From the NCBI GenBank assembly GCA_045544955.1, contig JAZPZY010000004.1:119480-183479 (forward strand): a DNA stretch of 64,000 nt, written 5' to 3'. Positions 53,897-62,064 of this stretch are shown here, piece after piece; within the stretch, counting starts at the first letter, position 1, and every line of letters starts with the position of its first letter. The notes under the pieces are model-generated. The model was not told the origin of the DNA. It ran no database searches and saw nothing but the letters and a program-made list of their open reading frames with translations. The position numbers and the translations under genes were made by a program. Source of the stretch: SIG701 sp045544955 (lineage in GTDB: Bacteria > Bacillota > Clostridia > Oscillospirales > CAG-272).

Positions 53897-55414
53897 TTAC
53901 GCAAAATACAGCGGTGCTTTTTCGCCCCGGATGATCAGGGGACGCTCCGCCTTGAACATAACGGTAAACACCTCGTCGTCGAAAACCTCCGTTACCCGGA
54001 GTGCTTTCCCGTTGTAGCCCAGCCGGTCGCGCATGGTATCCTCCGCGTCAAACAGATGCTTTTTGACCACTTTTTTGCCGTCAAAGACGATTTTTATATC
54101 CTTGATGATCTTGTCCGAATCCTCAAAATACACGTCCGCAAACACTTCCTTCGCACCGCCGAAGGCGAAGAACGTGAAGTTAGCCTCTGCCTTCGTCAGC
54201 CCGTCAAACACCCACGTGCAGACGCCCAGCCGGTTCTGGAAGTGGGCGATCCGGTCAAAGAACAGCTTCTTTCCGTTCTCCCGGGGCGTGTACGGCAGTT
54301 CAATGGTGATGGTGCCGCCACCGCCCATGAGGATATCTTTCACGTGCAGATTGTTGATAAGATGCAGATTGAACTCGTTATAGTAAAAGTGATTGCCGTA
54401 GCTGTCGTAATCGAAGCTGGGCCACAGAAGCACGGAGGGATCGACGAAGGAGTAGGCACGGACGTCGCCGCCCGGAAAGCCGTGATGGGTAACCTGGAAA
54501 ATATCCGCTTTCAGATACTCGCCCCAGCGATCCGCCATTTTGGCGGCGGGGAACTGGCAGTCGCCCGTCCACAGAATCGTCTGCCCGGCGATCTCCACCT
54601 TCGCCACCAGGGAGATGGAATTGATATTCACCGGCGGCACCAACGTGTCATCCGGCGAAGACAGAATCTCAAACGCCACGTCGCCGAACGCATATTTCTG
54701 CCCGGTGTGCGCCCGGTACACCTTGGCACCGCTTCGCATCACCGCTTCGTCAAACAGCGGCAGGTGGACGTCTTCTCTGCCCGGGCGAGCGAGCTGCGGA
54801 ATAAGTTCTATGCTTTTCTCCGTGACGTCGGGGAAATTGTAGATGAAATTTTCCACCACGTACTCACCCGCATATTTCTTCTCAAAGGTGAGATAGGCGT
54901 AGTAGTGATCCAGATGGGGATGGGTCATAAACCAGGCGGCGATCACCGGCTTTTCCGCAGGGGACTGCTGACGCAGGCACGAAATCAGGCTGTCTGCCTC
55001 CTGCTCACGGATTCTGCCGCCGTCAAAAATGACAAACCGGCCGTCGGTCAGGCGGATCACGTACGACATACCGAAATCCGTCAGATCCACCTGGGTGATC
55101 AGCGGCGTGACGCAGGGCTCACCGGGCGTATCCGCAAAGGAAAGATAGGAAGAGCAGGGCTCGGTCACGGCACGCATCTCACGGACGTTGGGATAATAGG
55201 CAAGATACACCGCGTCCTCGTTTTTTCTGAGAACGGCGAAGGAATTCTTCCACAGATCGTAGACGGAAACGGCCGTATATCCCTCCGCCTTCAGCCGGCA
55301 AACAAGTGCATAAAACGTCTCCTTCGACACGCCCTTGTAGCTTTCTACCCACGTGTCCTTCCCCTCGCACTCGTTATAAAGCAGGGCCTCGTATTCCTTT
55401 TCCAACAGATACAT
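53897..55414 (-). CDS. Metallo-beta-lactamase-fold hydrolase, ComEC-like type (first copy)
   Basis: 505 aa, collinear over its whole length with the downstream copy and clearly a duplicate (MYLLEKEYEALLY start and APLYFA end in both). Metal motifs intact: THPHLDHYYAY, NSISLVAKVEIAG ... WTGDCQ and THHGFPGG. The N-terminal region holds AYYPNVREMRAV, strongly conserved between the copies, so probably functional. Cytoplasmic by prediction. Transcribed first from a perfect sigma-A promoter. No link to the barrel genes other than proximity. Confidence 0.82.
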   Translation of the reverse strand: MYLLEKEYEALLYNECEGKDTWVESYKGVSKETFYALVCRLKAEGYTAVSVYDLWKNSFAVLRKNEDAVYLAYYPNVREMRAVTEPCSSYLSFADTPGEPCVTPLITQVDLTDFGMSYVIRLTDGRFVIFDGGRIREQEADSLISCLRQQSPAEKPVIAAWFMTHPHLDHYYAYLTFEKKYAGEYVVENFIYNFPDVTEKSIELIPQLARPGREDVHLPLFDEAVMRSGAKVYRAHTGQKYAFGDVAFEILSSPDDTLVPPVNINSISLVAKVEIAGQTILWTGDCQFPAAKMADRWGEYLKADIFQVTHHGFPGGDVRAYSFVDPSVLLWPSFDYDSYGNHFYYNEFNLHLINNLHVKDILMGGGGTITIELPYTPRENGKKLFFDRIAHFQNRLGVCTWVFDGLTKAEANFTFFAFGGAKEVFADVYFEDSDKIIKDIKIVFDGKKVVKKHLFDAEDTMRDRLGYNGKALRVTEVFDDEVFTVMFKAERPLIIRGEKAPLYFA

Positions 55415-55442
55415 TTGAAGAAAGCCTCCCGATTTTTTCTAT

Positions 55443-55471
55443 ATTATAACATCGCCGGTATAGGTTGTCAA
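55443..55471 (-). promoter_or_regulatory. Promoter of the metallo-hydrolase pair
   Basis: Minus strand TTGACA (55466-55471), 17 bp, TATAAT (55443-55448): both hexamers and the spacer are consensus. Confidence 0.88.
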
Positions 55472-55510
55472 TGCATCGGCGGCTATATTTTTCGGAGGAA
55501 TCCCGGACGA

Positions 55511-55550
55511 AAAATCCCCGTACTCCACGGTAAAGCGAAGCACGGGGATC
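55511..55550 (-). terminator. Terminator after the ECF S-component gene
   Basis: On the minus strand ATCCCCGTGC...GTACGGGGAT followed by TTTT; about 20-nt loop. Confidence 0.75.
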
Positions 55551-55553
55551 CTT

Positions 55554-56078
55554 TTATCTTTTTTTCCAAAGCCGATCCGGGATACGGCGTTTCTGCAAAA
55601 GCGAGGACAGAAGGCAGAACACAATAACGCCGGACGCACCCTGGGTAAGATTGCCGGGTACGGAAGCCACAGCCGCCGCACCGACGCCCAGAATCAGCGA
55701 TTCATACAGAAAATAGCCGCCCGCCATGACAAGTTCCGCCGCGATACTGCCCACGCACAAGGGCAAGAACGGATTCCGCCCAGCTTTTCCGAGCCACCTC
55801 ACAAGCAAAGCACAGACCGCCGCACAAAGTGCCTTGACGACGAACGTGCCGGGCACGTATACGGCAAACCCCAGAAACAGATCCGCCAGAGCAGAACCAA
55901 GTCCGGCAGCAACGGCCCCCCATATGGGGCCCAAAAGCCAGCCGGCCAGCAGCACAAGCCCGTCTCCCAGATGGACGTAGCCGGTAGGAATGGGCACGAT
56001 AAGCACAGCGGTTGCCGCCGTGATCAGTGCCGTCATCACAGCGGAAATGATCAGTTTTCGGATATGCAGGTTTTTCAC
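55554..56078 (-). CDS. ECF transporter S component (substrate-specific membrane subunit)
   Basis: 174 aa, five or six hydrophobic segments. The stretch YVHLGDGLVLLAGWLLGPIWG, shortened to VHLGDGLVLLAG...LGPIWG, and GSALADLFLGFAVYVPGTFVVKA are typical of the PF07155-type S components that bring vitamins or related cofactors into the cell with a shared energising module; those ATPase and T subunits are not in this window. No riboswitch is seen in the 48 bp between the isocitrate dehydrogenase stop and this start, so it is probably co-transcribed with that gene. Substrate cannot be told. Confidence 0.85.
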   Translation of the reverse strand: MKNLHIRKLIISAVMTALITAATAVLIVPIPTGYVHLGDGLVLLAGWLLGPIWGAVAAGLGSALADLFLGFAVYVPGTFVVKALCAAVCALLVRWLGKAGRNPFLPLCVGSIAAELVMAGGYFLYESLILGVGAAAVASVPGNLTQGASGVIVFCLLSSLLQKRRIPDRLWKKR

Positions 56079-56126
56079 AGAAAAAACGCCTCTTTTCTAA
56101 GAGAATATGTGGAAACGGAAAAGGCT

Positions 56127-57341
56127 TTACGCCATTTTCTTTTCCAGATTTGCCCGGATTGCAGAAAGGAACGCAGCACTGTTCACGGCTTTCGTCTGGA
56201 TGCCTTCGGCAAGGCCCACCAGATCCTTCGTCATGATGCCGGATTCCAGCGTTTCGATGCAGGCGGCCTCCAGCTTGTCGGCGTAATCGCAGAGAGCGTC
56301 GATGCCATCCAGCTCGCCCCGCTTGCGGAGAGCGCCGGACCAGGCGTAGATCGTCGCCATGGGGTTGGTGGAGGTCTCCTCGCCCTTCAGATAGCGGTAG
56401 TAGTGGCGGGTAACGGTACCGTGTGCCGCTTCGTACTCGTAGCATCCGTCGGGCGATACCAAAACGGAGGTCATCATAGCAAGAGAGCCGAAGGCGGTGG
56501 AGACCATATCGCTCATTACGTCGCCGTCGTAGTTCTTGCACGCCCAGATAAAGCCGCCCTCAGAACGGATCACGCGGGCAACGGCATCGTCGATGAGCGT
56601 GTAGAAATAGGTAATGCCTGCCTTTTCAAACTTCTCTTTATACTCCGCCTCGTAGATCTCAGCGAAAATATCCTTGAAGGTGTGGTCGTAGGTTTTGGAG
56701 ATGGTATCCTTGGTGGAGAACCACAGATCCTGCTTTGTGGTAAGGGCAAACTGGAAGCAGGCGTGGGCAAAGGAGCGGATAGAGGTATCCTTGTTGTGCA
56801 TGCCCTGAATAATGCCCGCATCCTTGAAATCGAAAATGGTCTTGCGGATCTCCACGCCGTCCTCGCCGGTGAACACCAGCTCTGCCTTGCCGGCAGCGGG
56901 AACACGGATCTCCGTATTCTTATACACGTCGCCGTAAGCGTGACGGGCGATGGTGATGGGCTTCTGCCAGGTGCGGACGGAGGGCTTGATGCAGTCGATG
57001 AGAATGGGGGCACGGAACACGGTGCCGTCCAAAGCGGCACGGATGGTGCCGTTGGGGGATTTCCACATCTCGGTGAGGTTGTACTCCGTCACACGCTGTG
57101 CGTTGGGGGTGATGGTAGCGCACTTTACTGCCACCTTATACTTTTTGTTGGCCTCGGCAGCCGCCACAGTGACCGCATCCTTCGTACGCTCACGCTCCGG
57201 CAGGCCCAGGTCGTAATACTCCGTTTTCAGATCCACGAACGGCAGGATCAGCTCGTCCTTGATCATTTTCCAGAGCACGCGGGTCATCTCGTCTCCGTCC
57301 ATCTCCACGAGAGGGGTAGACATCTTAATTTTTTCCATCAT
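56127..57341 (-). CDS. icd: NADP-type isocitrate dehydrogenase
   Basis: 404 aa, normal for the dimeric type II enzyme also found in eukaryotes. It oxidises isocitrate to 2-oxoglutarate and CO2. Landmarks: MDGDEMTRVLWKMIKDELI near residue 13, TITPNAQRVTE, SPNGTIRAALDGTVFRAPI (phosphate/isocitrate-binding Ser-Asn-Gly-Thr), CKNYDGDVMSDMVSTAFGS with the metal-binding Asp residues, and EAAHGTVTRHYY near the C-terminus, whose His-Gly-Thr plus the following Arg favour NADP. Ribosome site GGAGGT 6 bp before the ATG. With the aconitase-family gene upstream it supplies the oxidative branch from citrate to 2-oxoglutarate, probably for glutamate synthesis. Confidence 0.95.
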   Translation of the reverse strand: MMEKIKMSTPLVEMDGDEMTRVLWKMIKDELILPFVDLKTEYYDLGLPERERTKDAVTVAAAEANKKYKVAVKCATITPNAQRVTEYNLTEMWKSPNGTIRAALDGTVFRAPILIDCIKPSVRTWQKPITIARHAYGDVYKNTEIRVPAAGKAELVFTGEDGVEIRKTIFDFKDAGIIQGMHNKDTSIRSFAHACFQFALTTKQDLWFSTKDTISKTYDHTFKDIFAEIYEAEYKEKFEKAGITYFYTLIDDAVARVIRSEGGFIWACKNYDGDVMSDMVSTAFGSLAMMTSVLVSPDGCYEYEAAHGTVTRHYYRYLKGEETSTNPMATIYAWSGALRKRGELDGIDALCDYADKLEAACIETLESGIMTKDLVGLAEGIQTKAVNSAAFLSAIRANLEKKMA

Positions 57342-57359
57342 TCATTACCTCCGAATATA

Positions 57360-57412
57360 TAGGAAAAAGGGAATAGGGTCGCTTTTTTGAAAAAAAGCTC
57401 CACAAAAAACTT
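57360..57412 (-). repeat. Degenerate palindromic intergenic repeat
   Basis: On the minus strand TATAAAGTTTTTTGTGG is followed by a perfect stem GCTTTTTT / AAAAAAGC. The same opening (TATAAAGTTTTT then GGG-rich palindrome) is found at 61148 on the plus strand, so I treat it as one repeat family. Confidence 0.5.
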
Positions 57413-57428
57413 TATAATGGATTCGTAT

Positions 57429-57475
57429 GGGGAGGGCAGGAACCATCTCAAACGCCGAAGTTTCCTGCCCTCCCC
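57429..57475. repeat. Stem-loop element 1 with conserved 19-nt loop
   Basis: Perfect 14-bp stem (57429-57442 with 57462-57475; GGGGAGGGCAGGAA) enclosing the loop CCATCTCAAACGCCGAAGT (57443-57461). Confidence 0.85.
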
Positions 57476-57520
57476 CGATAAAGGCAGCGGAAACGTCGTT
57501 CCATACTCCCCCACCCACCT

Positions 57521-57561
57521 CCTTGGCTCGGCGGCTATAGAGTACGTTTCGCCAGCCAAGG
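57521..57561. repeat. Hairpin CCTTGGCT / AGCCAAGG
   Basis: Perfect 8-bp inverted repeat with a 25-nt loop, between stem-loop elements 1 and 2. Confidence 0.55.
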
Positions 57562-57576
57562 ATAATGGGGTTGGGG

Positions 57577-57593
57577 CGCGCCTGCAAGGCGCG
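57577..57593. repeat. Hairpin CGCGCCT / AGGCGCG
   Basis: Perfect 7-bp GC-rich stem with a GCA loop, directly beside stem-loop element 2. With the other entries it accounts for most of the 320-bp spacer 57342-57661, in which I see no gene. Confidence 0.6.
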
Positions 57594-57594
57594 T

Positions 57595-57641
57595 GGAAGG
57601 GGAAGAAAACTTCGGCGTTTGAGATGGTTTCTTCCCCTTCC
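57595..57641. repeat. Stem-loop element 2 with the same loop, inverted
   Basis: Perfect 14-bp stem of unrelated sequence (57595-57608 with 57628-57641; GGAAGGGGAAGAAA) enclosing ACTTCGGCGTTTGAGATGG (57609-57627), the exact reverse complement of the loop of element 1. Confidence 0.85.
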
Positions 57642-57661
57642 CTAGCAAGCGAACGGAAAAT

Positions 57662-57982
57662 TTAGCTCAAATCCAGTGTGTATGCGCCGTATTTCTCCAT
57701 GAGCCTATGAAATTCGACAAATCGCTGCTGTGCCTTTCTGCGGCACAGACGCTTAAAAAATCCTTTGTAAAAAAAACAGATCTTGGTGGAAGGCACTGTA
57801 TGCAAAAGGATATACGGCGGGTTGGCACAGATGTCGCGTTCGCCGACACTGCATTTTTCGTCTGCACGGCATCCGTCGAAGAGGATCCACTCCGGCGATG
57901 CTGCATCACCGAAGCAGATGCCTTCCGGGGTGATTTTCAGAATATCTCTGTCATACAGGACGCGGGGTGTTGTTTCACTCAT
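57662..57982 (-). CDS. Small protein of unknown function, coupled to the aconitase-family gene
   Basis: 106 aa. It starts 3 bases after the stop codon of the hydratase, so translation is likely coupled. I do not recognise the family. It has an N-terminal half that looks beta-rich (VLYDRDILKITPEGICFGD), four Cys residues, and a basic helical C-terminal half (FYKGFFKRLCRRKAQQR). No signal peptide or membrane segment. It could be a short regulatory partner, but nothing shows this. The overlapping frame on the other strand (57707-58333) is a shadow of it and of the hydratase. Confidence 0.6.
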   Translation of the reverse strand: MSETTPRVLYDRDILKITPEGICFGDAASPEWILFDGCRADEKCSVGERDICANPPYILLHTVPSTKICFFYKGFFKRLCRRKAQQRFVEFHRLMEKYGAYTLDLS

Positions 57983-57985
57983 GTC

Positions 57986-60214
57986 TTACTTCAGATGTGC
58001 CTTTTTATAATTCATGAGGCATCCCTCCAGGATGATATCACGCTCGTTTTCGGTAAGTCCGCGAACGTAGAGCATCACGTCAGCGATCTCGCCGCTTTGG
58101 CGGATCACCTTTGCCGGGAATTCCTCAATACCGGCGGCGATCTTCTCTCTGACGCCGGGAACGAATACGTAATCTCCGTCTTCATAGGGGAACGCCGTAT
58201 CCCCGTCCAGCGTAAAGGGCAGCATACCCCAGTTGATGCAGTTGGAACGGTAGCGTTTCGTGGCAAATTCATAGCAGATGTTGGCCATACCGCCCAGCAC
58301 ACGCTGGCAGGAGGCCGCCTGCTCTCTCGCTGAGCCGTCGCCCGGCTTCATGGCGAACACGCAGGAGCCAAACTGGGTGGATTTTGCATCCGCACCTACC
58401 TTCGCCAGCACGTCCCCGATTTCCGCGGGCGTATTGCCCGCACGGCGTTCGGCTTCGGCGGCGGCACAGGCTTTGGAGCGTCCCACGTATTCGGGCACAC
58501 GGCGGGACAGGGCAAACTCCGCCAGACGTAAAGGATTGGAACGGTAGGAGGACGTCTCACCGGAGGGGATCAGCTCGTCCGTGGTGGTAACGGGATCGCG
58601 GATCACAGCCGCCAGTTTCAAAAGCAGATTATCGTGTAGTGCGAACATCTCCGGCCAGTCGGTGATGTTGGGGCCGAGGATCAGCTTCTCCTCCGGCATG
58701 GGCTTGCCGAATCCACGGTAGATGCGCTTCTCGTATACACTCTTATCAAAGGAATAAGGACGGTGCTGGGGCTCGTACTCAATATCCGTAGCCGCCGTGA
58801 TCACGCCGCCGTTTGCCGCCGTTGCCGCAATGGAGCGTGCGTCCATCAGTGCCACGGCCGCCAGCTGTCCCTCGCCGGGCTTGGAGCCTTCCCGGTTAGG
58901 GAAGTTACGGGTAGTATGACGGAGAGACAGGCCGTTGTTGGCCGGCACGTCTCCGGCACCGAAGCAGGGACCGCAGAAGGAGGGCTTGATCACCGCACCG
59001 GCCTGAAGCAGTGCGGCGCTGTCTCCGTTTCGTGTCAGTTCCAGCGATACGGGCACAGACGTGGGATAGACGGACAGAGAAAAATAGCCGTCACCGCAGG
59101 AGGCACCGCGGAGGATATCCGCCGCCTCGTCGATATTCTCATAGATACCGCCGGCACATCCGGCGATAACGCCCTGGTCGGCGTACACCTTGCCACCGCG
59201 GACCTTGGACACCAGATCGGGGGTGGATTTGGGGAACATCTCTTTGGCTTCTTTTTCGATCTTTGCGAGAATTTCCTCCGCATTCGCCACGAACTCGTGG
59301 ATCGTGTACGCGTTGGAGGGATGGAACGGCAGAGCGATCATGGATTCCATCTTCGACAGATCGATCTCGATCATGCTGTCGTAGTACGCCACCGCACCGG
59401 GCTTCAGCTCCTTATAGTCGCCGCCGCGTCCGTGAACCTCGTAGAACTTTTTGATCTCGTCGTCCGTTTCCCAGATGGAGGAAAGGCAAGTGGTCTCGGT
59501 GGTCATAACGTCGATGCCGCAGCGGAAATCCGCACTGAGGGATTTCACGCCGGGGCCTACGAACTCCAGCACCTTATTCTTTACAAATCCGTTTCCGAAG
59601 GTAGCCCCTACCAGTGCGATCGCCACGTCGTGGGGGCCGATACCGCGGCGGGGAGCACCGGTGAGATACACCAGCACCACCTCGGGGGCCTTCACGTCCC
59701 AGGTATCCTTCAAAAGCTGCTTTGCCAGTTCCGGACCGCCCTCACCCACGCCCATGGTGCCCAGTGCACCGTAGCGGGTATGGCTGTCGGAGCCGAGGAT
59801 CATGCCGCCGCACTTCGTCAGATCTTCTCTGGCGAAGGAGTGGATAACGGACTGATTGGCGGGCACGTAGATGCCACCGTATTTCCGTGCGGCAGAAAGG
59901 CCGAACACGTGGTCGTCCTCGTTGATGGTGCCGCCCACGGCACAAAGGCTGTTGTGGCAGTTGGTCATGGCGTAGGGCAGCGGAAATTCGGTCATGCCCG
60001 ACGCACGTGCCGTTTGAATGATGCCCACGTAGGTAATATCGTGGGATACCATAGCGTCAAATTTGATTTTCAGATTTTCCCCGTCGCCCACGTTGTGTGC
60101 GGCAAGGATCTGATAGGCCATCGTGGCTTTTTTGGCTTCTGCGGCAGGGGTGGCATGGGATTTTTCAACCTTGCCATCCACCAGATACACGCCGTCTTTG
60201 TGGAGAGTAATCAT
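57986..60214 (-). CDS. Aconitase-family hydratase (YbhJ-like)
   Basis: 742 aa, the length of the YbhJ-like branch rather than AcnA (about 890) or AcnB (about 860). It probably interconverts citrate and isocitrate using a [4Fe-4S] cluster. Visible: VSHDITYVGIIQTARASG near residue 55, SDSHTRYGALGTMGVGEGG around 142-160 (substrate and cluster region), the Cys region GCAGGIYENI and SFCGPCFGAGD, then a separate C-terminal swivel part with SGETSSYRSNPLRLAEF and KRYRSNCINWGMLPF. The pairing with isocitrate dehydrogenase downstream supports aconitate hydratase activity, although YbhJ itself is poorly characterised. No citrate synthase is in the window. Confidence 0.85.
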   Translation of the reverse strand: MITLHKDGVYLVDGKVEKSHATPAAEAKKATMAYQILAAHNVGDGENLKIKFDAMVSHDITYVGIIQTARASGMTEFPLPYAMTNCHNSLCAVGGTINEDDHVFGLSAARKYGGIYVPANQSVIHSFAREDLTKCGGMILGSDSHTRYGALGTMGVGEGGPELAKQLLKDTWDVKAPEVVLVYLTGAPRRGIGPHDVAIALVGATFGNGFVKNKVLEFVGPGVKSLSADFRCGIDVMTTETTCLSSIWETDDEIKKFYEVHGRGGDYKELKPGAVAYYDSMIEIDLSKMESMIALPFHPSNAYTIHEFVANAEEILAKIEKEAKEMFPKSTPDLVSKVRGGKVYADQGVIAGCAGGIYENIDEAADILRGASCGDGYFSLSVYPTSVPVSLELTRNGDSAALLQAGAVIKPSFCGPCFGAGDVPANNGLSLRHTTRNFPNREGSKPGEGQLAAVALMDARSIAATAANGGVITAATDIEYEPQHRPYSFDKSVYEKRIYRGFGKPMPEEKLILGPNITDWPEMFALHDNLLLKLAAVIRDPVTTTDELIPSGETSSYRSNPLRLAEFALSRRVPEYVGRSKACAAAEAERRAGNTPAEIGDVLAKVGADAKSTQFGSCVFAMKPGDGSAREQAASCQRVLGGMANICYEFATKRYRSNCINWGMLPFTLDGDTAFPYEDGDYVFVPGVREKIAAGIEEFPAKVIRQSGEIADVMLYVRGLTENERDIILEGCLMNYKKAHLK

Positions 60215-60343
60215 AATACAGGTTCCTTTATGTACAAATGAATTTTCTCAAAAAAAGAATGGATCTGCATACAGTGCCCCCGCAAAAACGAGGCACATTC
60301 TGCAAATGAACGAATATTTTTTCAAAACATATTCGCAGTGTAT

Positions 60344-60372
60344 ATTATACAGCAACCAAGCGGTAATGTCAA
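60344..60372 (-). promoter_or_regulatory. Promoter of the hydratase gene
   Basis: Minus strand TTGACA (60367-60372), 17 bp, TATAAT (60344-60349); fully consensus. It leaves a leader of about 120 nt. Confidence 0.88.
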
Positions 60373-60396
60373 GAATCCGAAGCCGAACAGTGCACA

Positions 60397-60429
60397 AAAA
60401 TATTGGACGGCAGATACCTCTGCCGTCCG
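60397..60429 (-). terminator. Terminator after the transaldolase-like gene
   Basis: Minus strand GGACGGCAGA / TCTGCCGTCC stem with a 4-nt loop, followed by AATATTTTTG. Confidence 0.85.
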
Positions 60430-60442
60430 GCGGTGATCCTGT

Positions 60443-61123
60443 TTATTTATTCAAAAGGCTCTGCACGGATGCATTCTTATACACGCCCGCCCAATCCCGG
60501 CGGAATGCGTCCATGGCAAGATCGGTCATGGGATGGGAAAGCATCATATCAAACAGATCCGGTGCCAGCGTCACGCTTTCGGCCCCGGCCAGCATGACCT
60601 CTGCGATCTGCTGTGCATTTTTGAAACTTGCCGCCAGAATCTTCGTGGCATATCCGTTTTGTGCGTACAGGCAGGCAATATCGCTGACCAGCTGCACGCC
60701 GCCGCCACAGACCGTATCAAACCGATTGATATACGGTGCGGCGTAATCCGCACCGGCCGCCGCCGCCAGTACCGCCTGCACCGGCGAAAAGATGGCCGTG
60801 GCCGTTACGGTAAAGCCCTCCGCTTTCAAGATGGGAATGGCACGCAGTCCCTCTTTCGTCACGGGCACCTTTACCGCAAAGGGATCTCCCAAAAGGGTGT
60901 GCAGATCCCGGGCATCGACGATCATGCCCTCCGCCGTCTCCGCCGTTACCTGGGCGTGGATCAAAAGATCCCCGGCCGCTTCACGCACGTCTGTGAGAAT
61001 TTTCTTAAAATCACCCTTCTCCCGGGCGATGATGGTGGGATTGGTGGTCACACCCGCCACGGGATAGTACCGGCAAAGATCGCGGATTATTCCCGCATTG
61101 GCACTGTCAATATATATTTCCAT
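60443..61123 (-). CDS. fsa: Fructose-6-phosphate aldolase-like transaldolase
   Basis: 226 aa, the length of the small single-domain transaldolase subfamily (FSA/TalC/MipB). Landmarks: MEIYIDSANAGII start, GVTTNPTIIAREKGDF, FAVKVPVTKEGL with the Schiff-base Lys at about 86, TATAIFSPVQAVLAAAAGADY and FKNAQQIAEVMLAGAESVT. Members either cleave fructose 6-phosphate to dihydroxyacetone and glyceraldehyde 3-phosphate or act as true transaldolases; the sequence alone does not decide. It is clustered with triosephosphate isomerase and phosphoglycerate kinase, which favours a role around triose phosphates. Confidence 0.9.
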   Translation of the reverse strand: MEIYIDSANAGIIRDLCRYYPVAGVTTNPTIIAREKGDFKKILTDVREAAGDLLIHAQVTAETAEGMIVDARDLHTLLGDPFAVKVPVTKEGLRAIPILKAEGFTVTATAIFSPVQAVLAAAAGADYAAPYINRFDTVCGGGVQLVSDIACLYAQNGYATKILAASFKNAQQIAEVMLAGAESVTLAPDLFDMMLSHPMTDLAMDAFRRDWAGVYKNASVQSLLNK

Positions 61124-61147
61124 GAATCACTGTATCCTGTTTTTCAG

Positions 61148-61204
61148 TATAAAGTTTTTCGGGAAGGGGTACGGGGGAACCCCTTTTGCAAAAGGGGTTC
61201 CCCC
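61148..61204. repeat. Palindromic repeat between tpiA and fsa
   Basis: TATAAAGTTTTTCGGG (from 61148) followed by a perfect 15-bp palindrome (GGGGGAACCCCTTTT and its complement around GC, 61173-61204). No T run follows in the direction of the genes, so it is a repeat rather than a plain terminator. Confidence 0.8.
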
Positions 61205-61226
61205 GCCCTATTTTCCGTATCTTCTC

Positions 61227-61997
61227 TTATGCCTGTGCCGCGTCTACGATCTTGGCAAACTTCGCGGGAACGAGGGACGCACCGCCGATCAGGCCGCCGT
61301 CCACGTTCACCTTTGCCAGAAGCTCTGCCGCATTGCCGTCGTTCATGGAGCCGCCGTACTGGATGGTGGTAGCCTCGGCTACCTTTTCATCGTACAGCTT
61401 GGCAATCACGCCGCGGATGATGGCACAGACTTCCTCTGCCTGCTCCGGCGTTGCGGTAAGACCGGTGCCGATCGCCCATACCGGCTCGTAAGCGATGATC
61501 ACGTTCTTCATATCCTCTGCGGAGATGCCTGCAAGATCCAGCTTCGTCTGCATGGAAACGATCTCCTCGGTAATGCCTGCCTGACGCTCGCCCAGCACTT
61601 CACCCAGGCACAGGATTACCTTCAGACCGGCAGCCAGTGCCGCCTTGGTACGCTTGTTTACCGTTTCATCCGTCTCGCCGAAATACTGGCGGCGTTCGCT
61701 GTGGCCGATGATCACGTATTCCACACCGCACTCCAGAAGCATATCAGCGGCGATCTCACCGGTGAATGCACCTTTGGCTTCAAAATGTACGTTCTGTGCA
61801 CCGATCTTTACGTTCGTGCCCTTGGCAGCCTCAACAGCCGCCGCAATATCCACGAAGGGAACGCACAGAATTACTTCGCATCCGTCCTTGCCGGCAACGA
61901 GAGCCGCCGTCTCAGCCACAGCTGCCTTTGCCGCAGAGGGCGTCATGTTCATTTTCCAGTTACCCGCAATAATTGTCTTTCTTACAGCCTTGTTCAT
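61227..61997 (-). CDS. tpiA: Triosephosphate isomerase
   Basis: 256 aa from the ATG at 61997, giving MNKAVRKTIIAGNWKMNM; an in-frame ATG at 62084 would add 29 residues that translate the palindromic repeat, so I reject it. Interconverts dihydroxyacetone phosphate and glyceraldehyde 3-phosphate. Landmarks: AGNWKMN (catalytic Lys), VIIGHSERRQYFGE (catalytic His), IAYEPVWAIGTG (catalytic Glu), IQYGGSMNDGNA and GGLIGGASL phosphate-binding loops. Second gene of the pgk-tpiA-fsa cluster. Confidence 0.97.
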   Translation of the reverse strand: MNKAVRKTIIAGNWKMNMTPSAAKAAVAETAALVAGKDGCEVILCVPFVDIAAAVEAAKGTNVKIGAQNVHFEAKGAFTGEIAADMLLECGVEYVIIGHSERRQYFGETDETVNKRTKAALAAGLKVILCLGEVLGERQAGITEEIVSMQTKLDLAGISAEDMKNVIIAYEPVWAIGTGLTATPEQAEEVCAIIRGVIAKLYDEKVAEATTIQYGGSMNDGNAAELLAKVNVDGGLIGGASLVPAKFAKIVDAAQA

Positions 61998-62035
61998 ACT
62001 ATTTTCTCCAATATATTCTTTAATGGTTTTTCCGG

Positions 62036-62053
62036 GTTCGCCCTTGGGCGAAC
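62036..62053. repeat. Hairpin GTTCGCCC / GGGCGAAC between pgk and tpiA
   Basis: Perfect 8-bp stem with a TT loop, just upstream of the following palindrome. Confidence 0.6.
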
Positions 62054-62064
62054 TCAAAGGGTGC

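Noticed and set aside
57707..58333. Plus-strand open frame of 208 codons
   Set aside because: It covers the antisense of the small coupled gene and of the hydratase end, with no ribosome site or recognisable domain.
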